Shown: positions 57,714 to 64,000 of the stretch, piece after piece
How the letters are laid out: each line of letters begins with the position of its first letter
Numbering within the stretch: position 1 is the first letter of the stretch
DNA from: Auraticoccus cholistanensis
GTDB taxonomy: Bacteria; Actinomycetota; Actinomycetes; Propionibacteriales; Propionibacteriaceae
DNA length: 64,000 bases
Direction: 5' to 3'
NCBI RefSeq assembly: GCF_009742705.1
Contig: NZ_WPCU01000007.1
Coordinates: 228,434-292,433, forward strand
Program-made: the position numbers and the translations under genes
The notes under the pieces: model-generated
What the model was told of the DNA's origin: nothing
Seen by the model: only the letters and a program-made list of their open reading frames with translations
Databases searched by the model: none

Positions 57714-59392
57714 GCGACGTGCGGGTCACCGACACCAGCGACCTGTGGTGGAAGAGCGCGGTCATCTACTGCCTCGACGTCGAGACCTTCCTCGACGCCG
57801 ACGGGGACGGCATCGGCGACCTGCAGGGGTTGTCGCGGCGCATCGACTACCTCGCCGAGCTGGGGATCAGCTGCCTGTGGCTGATGCCGTTCTACCCCAG
57901 CCCCGACCGTGACGACGGCTACGACGTCACCGACTTCTACGGCGTCGACGCCCGGCTGGGCGACCACGGCCGGCTGGTGGAGGTCGTGCGCACCGCCCAC
58001 GACCGCGGCATCCGGGTGATCGTCGACCTGCTGATCAACCACACCTCCGACCAGCACCCGTGGTTCGTCTCCGCCCGCAGCAGCACCGACAGCCCCTACC
58101 GCGACTACTACGTCTGGCGCGACACCGAACCGCCCGACACCTCCGCCCAGGTGGTCTTCCCCGACCAGGAGGACTCGATCTGGACCCGCGACGAGGCCAC
58201 CGGCGAGTGGTACCTGCACCACTTCTACCGCCACCAGCCCGACCTCAACGTGGGCAACCCGGCGGTGGTGGAGGAGATCCTGCGGGTGGTCGGGTTCTGG
58301 CTCGAGCTCGGCATCGACGGCTTCCGGGTCGACGCCGTGCCCTACTTCGTGCAGGACGTCGACACCGCCGCCGACGAGCAGCTGGCCGGGGACCCGCACG
58401 CCGTGCTGCGCGAGCTCCGCGCCTACACCGCCCGGCGCAAGGGGGACGCGGTGCTGCTGGGGGAGGTCAACCTGCCCCACGAGCAGCAGCTGGCCTACTT
58501 CGGCGGGGACCGCGGCGACGAGCTGAACCTGCTGTTCGACTTCATCACCATGCAGGCCACCTACCTCTCGATGGCCCGCGGGGACGCCGCCCCGCTGGCC
58601 AGGGCGCTCTCGGAGCGGCCGGTCGTCCACCCGGCCTGCCAGTGGGCGACCTTCCTGCGCAACCACGACGAGCTGACCCTGGACAAGCTGTCGGAGGAGG
58701 AGCGCCAGGAGGTCTTCGCCGCCTTCGGGCCCGAGGAGGAGATGCAGGTGTACGGCCGCGGGCTGAAGCGCCGGCTGCCGCCGATGGTCGACGGCGACCC
58801 CCGGCGGGTCCGGCTGGCCTACTCGCTGCTCTTCTCGCTGCCCGGCACGCCGGCGCTCTACTACGGCGAGGAGATCGGGATGGGGGAGGACCTCGCGGCG
58901 CCCGGGCGGATGGCGGTGCGGACCCCGATGCAGTGGGGTCCCGGGCCCAACGGCGGCTTCTCCTCCGCCGAGCCCGAGCAGCTGGTGCAGCGGGTGGTGC
59001 CCGACGGCTACGGCCCCGAGCACGTCAACGCCGACGCCCAGCTGCACGACCCCGACTCCCTCTTCAGCTTCGTGCGCTCCCTCGTCTCCGCCCGCCGCAG
59101 CTGCCCCGAGCTGGGGTGGGGCCGCTTCAGCGTGGTCGAGCAGGACGCCCGCCAGGTGCTGGTCCACCGCTGCGACCTCGACGAGTCCTCGGTGGTGGCG
59201 GTGCACAACCTGGGGTCCGAGCCGGTCGGCGTGCGGCTCCCGGTGACCGGGCCCGACGACGGCCTGGAGCTGGTGGACGTCCTCAGCCACGAGCGGGTGG
59301 CCGTCGCCGGCACCGGAGCCGAGCTCGCCCTGCCGGGGTACGGGCACCGGTGGCTGCGGCTGCGCCGCGCGGGCTCGCTCGACCTGCCGTGA
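57710..59392 (+). CDS. Trehalose-synthase-like GH13 alpha-amylase family enzyme
   Basis: A 560-residue GH13 enzyme. The catalytic triad is D208 (GIDGFRVDAVPYF), E252 (LLGEVNLP) and D320 (LRNHDELTLD). The opening WWKSAVIYCLDVETFLDADG and the DGYDVTDFYGVD loop match the trehalose synthase (TreS, GH13_16) group. The C-terminal beta domain is short, and no maltokinase domain is attached. It probably isomerises maltose/trehalose or acts on short maltosides, together with MalQ elsewhere in the window. Coupled to the LLM oxidoreductase by a GTGA overlap. Confidence 0.87.
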   Translation: MSDVRVTDTSDLWWKSAVIYCLDVETFLDADGDGIGDLQGLSRRIDYLAELGISCLWLMPFYPSPDRDDGYDVTDFYGVDARLGDHGRLVEVVRTAHDRGIRVIVDLLINHTSDQHPWFVSARSSTDSPYRDYYVWRDTEPPDTSAQVVFPDQEDSIWTRDEATGEWYLHHFYRHQPDLNVGNPAVVEEILRVVGFWLELGIDGFRVDAVPYFVQDVDTAADEQLAGDPHAVLRELRAYTARRKGDAVLLGEVNLPHEQQLAYFGGDRGDELNLLFDFITMQATYLSMARGDAAPLARALSERPVVHPACQWATFLRNHDELTLDKLSEEERQEVFAAFGPEEEMQVYGRGLKRRLPPMVDGDPRRVRLAYSLLFSLPGTPALYYGEEIGMGEDLAAPGRMAVRTPMQWGPGPNGGFSSAEPEQLVQRVVPDGYGPEHVNADAQLHDPDSLFSFVRSLVSARRSCPELGWGRFSVVEQDARQVLVHRCDLDESSVVAVHNLGSEPVGVRLPVTGPDDGLELVDVLSHERVAVAGTGAELALPGYGHRWLRLRRAGSLDLP

Positions 59393-59444
59393 GCCCGACG
59401 CGCCCCTGCCGGTGGTGCCCGGGCGGGTGTGAGAACGTGGGGCG

Positions 59445-60605
59445 GTGACATCCACAGAGCCCCTCGTCGAGCGGATGCGCGGGTTCGGCACCACCGTCTT
59501 CGCGGAGATGTCGGTGCTGGCGGCCCGCACCGGTGCCCTGAACCTCGGGCAGGGGTTCCCCGACACCGACGGCCCGCCCGAGGTGCTGGAGGCCGCCGTC
59601 CGGGCGGTCCGCGACGGCGTCAACCAGTACCCGCCCGGCCTGGGGCACCTGGTGCTGCGCGAGGCCGTCAGCCGCCACCAGTCGGAGTGGTACGGGCTGG
59701 ACTACGACCCCGAGACCGAGGTGCTGATCACCACCGGCGCGACCGAGGGCGTGTCGGCGGCGCTGCTTGCGCTCTGCGAGCAGGGCGACGAGGTGGTGGC
59801 CCTCGACCCGACCTACGACTCCTACGCCGCGGCGGCGACCATGGCCGGTGCGGTGCTGCGCCCGGTGACCCTGCACCCGCCGGACTTCGCCCTCGACCTG
59901 GACGCCGTCCGGGCGGCGGTCGGGCCGCGGACCCGGGTGCTGCTGGTCAACAGCCCCCACAACCCCACCGGCCGGGTGCTCACCGAGCAGGAGCTGCAGG
60001 GGCTGGCCGACATCGCGGTGGAGCACGACCTGTGGGTGCTCTGCGACGAGGTCTACGAGCACCTGACCTTCGACGGCCGCGTGCACCGGCCGCTGGCCAC
60101 CTTCCCCGGGATGCGGGAGCGGACCCTGCAGGTCTCCTCGGCCGGCAAGACGTTCTCGGTCACCGGCTGGAAGATCGGCTGGCTGTGCGCCCCGCCGCAG
60201 CTGGTGCGGGCGGTCAACGCCACCAAGCAGTTCCTCACCTTCTCCGGCGGCGCGCCGTTCCAGCCGGCGGTGGCGGTGGGCCTGGGGCTGCCCCGGGAGC
60301 ACTTCGCCTCGGTGGCGGCCACCCTGCAGGCGGGCCGGGACCTGCTCAGCGAGGGGCTGCGGGCGGCCGGGCTGGAGGTCTTCCGCCCCGAGGGCACCTA
60401 CTTCGTGATCGCCGACATCGCCGCCATCGGCGAGCGGGACGGGGTGGAGTTCTGCCGCTCGCTGCCCGCCCGGATCGGTGTGGTCGCCGTCCCGGCGCAG
60501 GTGTTCTACGCCGACCCGGCCTCGGCCGCCACCCTCGTCCGGTTCGCCTTCTGCAAGCGCCCCGAGGTGCTGGCCGAGGCCTCCGAGCGGCTCAGCCGGC
60601 TCTGA
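59445..60605 (+). CDS. PLP-dependent aminotransferase, class I/II (DapC-like)
   Basis: A 386-residue fold-type I aminotransferase. The Schiff-base lysine is K235 in SSAGKTFSVTGWKIGW; NSPHNPTG at 169-176 and DEVYEHLTF near 201 are canonical, and ITTGATEG near 95 binds the phosphate. The closest familiar groups are N-succinyldiaminopimelate aminotransferase and kynurenine/methionine aminotransferases; substrate cannot be fixed from sequence. GTG 59445 is the start. It ends just before the long palindrome. Confidence 0.87.
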   Translation: MTSTEPLVERMRGFGTTVFAEMSVLAARTGALNLGQGFPDTDGPPEVLEAAVRAVRDGVNQYPPGLGHLVLREAVSRHQSEWYGLDYDPETEVLITTGATEGVSAALLALCEQGDEVVALDPTYDSYAAAATMAGAVLRPVTLHPPDFALDLDAVRAAVGPRTRVLLVNSPHNPTGRVLTEQELQGLADIAVEHDLWVLCDEVYEHLTFDGRVHRPLATFPGMRERTLQVSSAGKTFSVTGWKIGWLCAPPQLVRAVNATKQFLTFSGGAPFQPAVAVGLGLPREHFASVAATLQAGRDLLSEGLRAAGLEVFRPEGTYFVIADIAAIGERDGVEFCRSLPARIGVVAVPAQVFYADPASAATLVRFAFCKRPEVLAEASERLSRL

Positions 60606-60616
60606 CCCCGAACCTT

Positions 60617-60674
60617 TCTGTCACCAGATCCACCGCTGTGCCTATATAGGCAGAGCGGCGGATCTGGTGTCAGA
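60617..60674. terminator. 58-bp near-perfect palindrome between convergent genes, likely bidirectional terminator
   Basis: The arms are TCTGTCACCAGATCC... and ...GGATCTGGTGTCAGA around a central TATATA (60643-60648); 26 of 29 base pairs are complementary. It lies between the convergent ends of the aminotransferase and the AbiEi/DUF559 gene and overlaps the latter's stop codon. A second, mutually exclusive hairpin GGATCTG-GTGT-CAGATCC (60660-60677) shares the right arm. Confidence 0.75.
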
Positions 60675-61482
60675 TCCGTCGGCGGTGCAGCCGGCGCCGC
60701 AGGATGTCCTCCAGCGCCCGCCGGGTCGCCTCCCACTCGTGGAAGACCTGGGCGTAGGTCAGCCGGGTCACGGTGTACCCGGCGCGGCGCAGCTCGAGGT
60801 CCCGACGGCGGTCCTCGGCGTACTGCTCGGTGCCGGTGTGGTGGGTGACGCTGTCCAGCTCGATCACCCAGCTCCGGCCCACCAGCAGGTTGACGCGCCC
60901 CACCCCGGGCACCTGCACCTGCGGCTGCACCCGCACGTGGCGGCTCTCCAGCCACAACCGCACCACCGTCTCGGTGCCCGACTGCGACCCCCGTCGCACC
61001 CGGAGCAACGGCCGGCGCCAGGTCTCGGGCAGGTCCTCGACCAGGGCCGCCACCTCGGGCAGCCCCAGCAGACCGAGGTTGATCGCCGACTCCAGGAGGA
61101 CGGCCGAGCCCGGGACGCCCAGGCAGCGCACCGCGTGCAGCAGCGTCAGGTCGAGCGGCAGCAGGTGCCGGTCGTCCACCCAGCGGCGCACCACCGGTGC
61201 GTGCCCGACCAGCCCGGCGGGAGCCCGCCGGGTCCGCAGCGCCGCCACGTGGGTGCCCGAGTGCGGCGGAACCCACAGACCGTGCTCCCGGGCCGCCGTG
61301 GCGCAGGTCAGCCGGCAGTTCTGCCGCAGAGCCGCCACCACCCGGGCGTCCGCCCCCGGCCCGGCAAACCACCCCGCTCCCAGGGCGCGGTAGCCGGCGG
61401 CCTCGAGCCCCGCACGCGCCTGGGCAGCCGTCAGCCCGGCGGCCCGGAGGGCGGCCAGCTTGACCACCGGTGGCAGGTGCAC
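60670..61482 (-). CDS. AbiEi-antitoxin-like N-terminus fused to a DUF559 (Vsr-like) nuclease domain
   Basis: A 270-residue protein. The N-terminal third (ALRAAGLTAAQARAGLEAAG; CRLTCATAAREHGLW) resembles the winged-helix domain of AbiEi-type antitoxins. The C-terminal third is a DUF559 domain of the Vsr/MutH endonuclease fold: VIELDSVTHHTGTEQYAED, then RRRDLELRRAGYTVTRLTY. Such fusions are frequent in actinobacteria, often in many copies. No AbiEii toxin gene is adjacent, so toxin-antitoxin function is doubtful. The GTG start lies 52 bases from the rlmB stop. Confidence 0.8.
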   Translation of the reverse strand: MHLPPVVKLAALRAAGLTAAQARAGLEAAGYRALGAGWFAGPGADARVVAALRQNCRLTCATAAREHGLWVPPHSGTHVAALRTRRAPAGLVGHAPVVRRWVDDRHLLPLDLTLLHAVRCLGVPGSAVLLESAINLGLLGLPEVAALVEDLPETWRRPLLRVRRGSQSGTETVVRLWLESRHVRVQPQVQVPGVGRVNLLVGRSWVIELDSVTHHTGTEQYAEDRRRDLELRRAGYTVTRLTYAQVFHEWEATRRALEDILRRRLHRRRI

Positions 61483-61534
61483 CCGCCCAGACCAGCACGT
61501 CCGCCGCCGCGGCGGCGGCGGTCGTCCACAGGGC

Positions 61535-62494
61535 TCAGCTGCGCTGGCGGGAGATCTCGTAGAGGGCGATGCCGGCGGCCACGCCGGCGTTCAGCGACTC
61601 CACCTCGTTGGCGATCGGGATGGAGACCAGCACGTCGCAGGCCTCGCGGACCAGCCGCGACAGGCCCTCGCCCTCGCTGCCCACCACCAGCACCAGCGGC
61701 TCGCTGGCCGCGGGCAGCGCCGCGACGTCGGTCGTGCCCTCGCCGGCCAGCCCGGCCAGGGTGAACCCGGCGTCGGCGAAGGCCCGCAGGCTGCGGTTGA
61801 GGTTGGTCGCCCGGGCGATCGGCAGCCGGGCGGCCGCGCCCGCCGAGGTCTTCCAGGCGGCGGCGGTCATCCCGGCCGCGCGGCGTTCCGGGATCAGCAC
61901 GCCGACCGCCCCGAAGGCCGCCGCCGAGCGCACCACGGCGCCGAGGTTGCGGGGGTCGGTGACGTGGTCCAGGGCCACCACGAGCGAGGACGGTCCCGCC
62001 TCGACCGCGAGGGCCAGCAGGTCGTCGGGGTGGGCGTAGGTGTACTCGGGCAGCTGCAGCGCCACACCCTGGTGCACGGCGCCACCGGTCAGCCGGTCCA
62101 GCTCGCCGCGGGTGACCTGCAGCATCGGGGTGCTGCGCTCGGCGGTGATCCGGAGGATGTCGCGAAGCCGGTCGTCGCGCTCGGCGCCCTCGGCGACGTA
62201 GGCGGTGCGGACCGGGATCTCGGCCTGCAGCGCCTCCAGCACGGGGTTGCGTCCGGCCACCCACTCCGGCCCGGCGCCGGGGCGCCCGGTCTTCGACGGC
62301 GCGGGCCGGCTGCCGGTGCCGCCCTGGCGCCGGCTGGCGGCCTGCTTGGCCTTGTAGGCCTTGTGGTAGGGACGGTCTTCCGCCTTCGGCGTGGGTCCCT
62401 TGCCCTTGAGGGCGCGGCGGACCCGCCCGCCGCTGCCCGCGGCCTTGCTGGGGCCGCGTGACCCGGCGTTGCGTCGCTGGCTGTTGCCCGGCAT
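61535..62494 (-). CDS. rlmB: 23S rRNA (guanosine-2'-O)-methyltransferase RlmB
   Basis: SpoU/TrmH-family methyltransferase that modifies G2251 of 23S rRNA. The 319-residue protein has a basic N-terminal tail of about 70 residues (KGKGPTPKAEDRPYHKAYK), then the substrate-binding domain (WVAGRNPVLEALQAEIPV) and the SPOUT knot: LDHVTDPRNLGAVVRSAAAFG near 175, LVVGSEGEGLSRLVREACD near 270 and IPIANEVESLNAGVAAGIAL near 290. Its ATG shares a base with the cysS stop, the usual cysS-rlmB coupling in actinobacteria. Confidence 0.93.
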   Translation of the reverse strand: MPGNSQRRNAGSRGPSKAAGSGGRVRRALKGKGPTPKAEDRPYHKAYKAKQAASRRQGGTGSRPAPSKTGRPGAGPEWVAGRNPVLEALQAEIPVRTAYVAEGAERDDRLRDILRITAERSTPMLQVTRGELDRLTGGAVHQGVALQLPEYTYAHPDDLLALAVEAGPSSLVVALDHVTDPRNLGAVVRSAAAFGAVGVLIPERRAAGMTAAAWKTSAGAAARLPIARATNLNRSLRAFADAGFTLAGLAGEGTTDVAALPAASEPLVLVVGSEGEGLSRLVREACDVLVSIPIANEVESLNAGVAAGIALYEISRQRS

Positions 62495-63906
62495 CAGTGC
62501 TCCTTGCTCCCGGCCAGCGACCACTCGGGTCCGCTGGGGGTGTCGGTGATCGCGATCCCGGCCGCGGCCAGGGTGTCGCGGACGGCGTCGGCGGTCGCGA
62601 AGTCGCGGGACGCGCGGGCCTGCGCCCGCTGCTCCAGCAGGGTGCGGACCAGGGCGTCCACCACGGGGGTGAGGTCGTCGGAGCCGCCCTGGCCCCAGAC
62701 CGGGTCGTCGGCGCGCAGCCCCAGGACGTCCAGCATGGCCCGGACCTCGCCGAGCAGCCGCGCGGCGGTGGCCTGGTCGCCCCGCTCGAGGGCCACGTTG
62801 CCGTCGCGGACGGCGCCGTAGAGGACGGCCAGCGCCCCGGGCGTGCCGAGGTCGTCGTCCATCGCGGCGACGAAGTCGTCGGGGACCGTCCCCTGCTGCT
62901 CGCCGACGGCGCGGGTGGCCCGCTCGACGAAGCCGTCCACGCGCCCCAGCGCTGCGGTCGCCTCGGCCAGCGAGGTGTCGGACCACTCGACCGTGGAGCG
63001 GTAGTGCGGGCCGAGCAGGTAGAAGCGCACCGCCCGCGGCGGGTAGGCCTTCGTCACCTCCGACACCAGGGCGCCGTTGCCGAGGGACTTGCTCATCTTC
63101 TCCCCGGCCGCGGTCACCCAGGCGTTGTGCATCCACAGCCGGGCGAAGGGACGTCCGGCCGCGCGCGACTGGGCGAGCTCGTTCTCGTGGTGGGGGAAGC
63201 GCAGGTCCAGCCCGCCGCCGTGGATGTCGAACTCGTCGCCCAGGTACTTGCCCGCCATCGCCGAGCACTCCAGGTGCCAGCCGGGGCGCCCGCGTCCCCA
63301 CGGCGAGGGCCAGGAGGCGCTCAGCGGCTCGCTGGGCTTGTGACCCTTCCACAGCGCGAAGTCGCGGGGGTCGCGCTTGCCGCGGGGGTCGGCGTCGGCG
63401 GCCGGCTCCATGTCGTCGAGCCGCTGCCCGGACAGCTCGCCGTAGGCGGGCCAGGAGCGGACGTCGAAGTAGACGTCGCCGGAGCCGTCCTCGGCCGGGT
63501 AGGCGTGGCCCCGCTCGACGAGCTGCTGCACCAGCTCCAGCATCTCCGGCACGTGCCCCGTGGCCCGCGGCTCGTAGCTGGGCGGCAGGCAGCCGAGGGC
63601 GGCGTAGGCGGCGTGCAGCTCGCGCTCGAACCGGTAGGCGTGCACGAACCAGGGCACGCCCGCCTCGGCGGACTTGGCCAGGATCTTGTCGTCGATGTCG
63701 GTGACGTTGGCCACCACGGTGACGGCGAGGCCGTGCCAGGTCAGCCAGCGCCGCAGCACGTCGAAGACGACCTCCTTGCGGATGTGGCCCAGGTGCGGCG
63801 ACGACTGCACCGTCAGCCCGCAGTGGTAGATCGACACCTCGCCCTCACGCATCGGGACGAAGTCCCGGATCTCGTGGGTGGCGGAGTCGTACAGGCGCAG
63901 GCTCAC
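62494..63906 (-). CDS. cysS: Cysteinyl-tRNA synthetase
   Basis: Charges tRNA-Cys. The 470-residue class I synthetase has the zinc cysteine in YHCGLTVQ, the HIGH motif as [10 protein letters not shown] near residue 38, further zinc ligands in [14 protein letters not shown] and [11 protein letters not shown], and KMSKSLGN near 283. The C-terminal DALR-type anticodon domain is complete. GTG 63906 with a TAGACT hexamer 6 bases upstream indicates a leaderless transcript. rlmB follows with a TGATG overlap. It is listed after ispDF and carD in the mycobacterial order, though separated here. Confidence 0.95.
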   Translation of the reverse strand: MSLRLYDSATHEIRDFVPMREGEVSIYHCGLTVQSSPHLGHIRKEVVFDVLRRWLTWHGLAVTVVANVTDIDDKILAKSAEAGVPWFVHAYRFERELHAAYAALGCLPPSYEPRATGHVPEMLELVQQLVERGHAYPAEDGSGDVYFDVRSWPAYGELSGQRLDDMEPAADADPRGKRDPRDFALWKGHKPSEPLSASWPSPWGRGRPGWHLECSAMAGKYLGDEFDIHGGGLDLRFPHHENELAQSRAAGRPFARLWMHNAWVTAAGEKMSKSLGNGALVSEVTKAYPPRAVRFYLLGPHYRSTVEWSDTSLAEATAALGRVDGFVERATRAVGEQQGTVPDDFVAAMDDDLGTPGALAVLYGAVRDGNVALERGDQATAARLLGEVRAMLDVLGLRADDPVWGQGGSDDLTPVVDALVRTLLEQRAQARASRDFATADAVRDTLAAAGIAITDTPSGPEWSLAGSKEH

Positions 63907-63912
63907 CGGTGC

Positions 63913-63918
63913 AGTCTA
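63913..63918 (-). promoter_or_regulatory. -10 hexamer TAGACT for cysS
   Basis: On the minus strand TAGACT ends 6 bases before the GTG start of cysS. The remaining 82 bases to the window end hold no feature I can support. Confidence 0.5.
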
Positions 63919-64000
63919 GGCACTCCGGCGCCGGGGCGCGGCCACCGCGGGCCGCCGCGCGGCAGCGGTCGGGCACGGTGCGGGTTCCGGAACACCAGCT

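Noticed and set aside
61501-61518. Perfect CCG/CGG palindrome upstream of the AbiEi/DUF559 gene
   Set aside because: A simple trinucleotide run of Gly/Arg-type repeats in GC-rich DNA; too low in complexity to call an operator or terminator.
1-64000. CRISPR arrays, tRNA or rRNA genes, insertion sequences, prophage or attachment sites
   Set aside because: I looked in all intergenic gaps, which are mostly under 210 bp, and saw no repeat-spacer pattern, cloverleaf, transposase or integrase.

Overview
The window is about 64 kb of very GC-rich, densely packed DNA from an actinobacterium. Evidence for this: abundant GTG starts, ATGA/GTGA/TGATG overlaps within operons, CarD, SenX3-RegX3, ClpS followed by a DUF2017 gene, a 13E12/DUF222 HNH protein, and the block murI - MBL phosphodiesterase - rph - rdgB that matches Mycobacterium Rv1338-Rv1341. 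The carD/ispDF/lpqE/rlmB/cysS content also recalls the mycobacterial carD region. The gene set best fits Propionibacteriales (Propionibacteriaceae-like), but no rRNA or marker comparison was possible, so that placement is inference. I saw no rRNA, tRNA, CRISPR, IS element or prophage; the window reads as ordinary chromosome with a few accessory modules.

Layout. 1-6.1 kb: assimilatory sulfate reduction operon (sulfite reductase, zinc-ribbon protein, APS reductase, CysD, CysN, CysG siroheme synthase). 6.1-12 kb: L7/L12-like protein, DUF2510-RDD membrane protein, PrmC-like methyltransferase, a beta-propeller/polytopic membrane pair and a VOC protein behind a strong palindromic operator. 12.1-15.1 kb: NAD salvage (pncA, pncB) and clpS-DUF2017. 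15.1-17.8 kb: a minus-strand type VII secretion-linked effector module (GH-E nuclease, two TPR-like proteins, EspC/WXG-like protein, stand-alone WXG100-like trafficking domain, YbaB/EbfC-like protein). 17.8-24 kb: murI, MBL, rph, rdgB, thyA, folA, ROK kinase, class II aldolase. 24-29.7 kb: GTPase, lipoprotein penicillin-binding protein, methyltransferase, 13E12 protein. 29.5-35 kb: carbohydrate genes (GH35, GH77), SDR, gpmA, pyrE. 35-37.7 kb: three-gene ABC-2 exporter. 37.7-41.6 kb: a partner-switching operon (RsbU-like phosphatase, cellulose-synthase-like GT2, STAS antagonist, RsbW-like kinase). 42-48.4 kb: phoU, senX3-regX3, PRPP synthetase, lpqE, carD, fused ispDF. 48.4-56.7 kb: metallopeptidase, DUF2207 protein, polyamine operon (SpeH, DUF4178, DUF350, SpeE), glyA, TSUP transporter. 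56.7-64 kb: LLM oxidoreductase with a trehalose-synthase-like GH13, aminotransferase, AbiEi/DUF559 protein, rlmB, cysS.

How genes work together. Sulfate activation and reduction lack an APS kinase, which fits the iron-sulfur APS reductase. thyA-folA and glyA belong to one-carbon/folate metabolism. PhoU-SenX3-RegX3 is divergently arranged around a GGTGAAC direct repeat of PHO-box type. The most unusual modules are the split T7SS-type effector cluster, the RsbU-GT2-STAS-RsbW operon in which a polysaccharide synthase sits inside a phosphorylation switch, and the SpeH-DUF4178-DUF350-SpeE set without its usual ligase.

A second layer is regulatory. Many genes have a -10-like hexamer (TANNNT) ending 6-8 bases before the start codon, the layout of leaderless transcripts. 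In three cases the upstream gene's TAG stop forms the first half of that hexamer. I used this signature to choose several starts.
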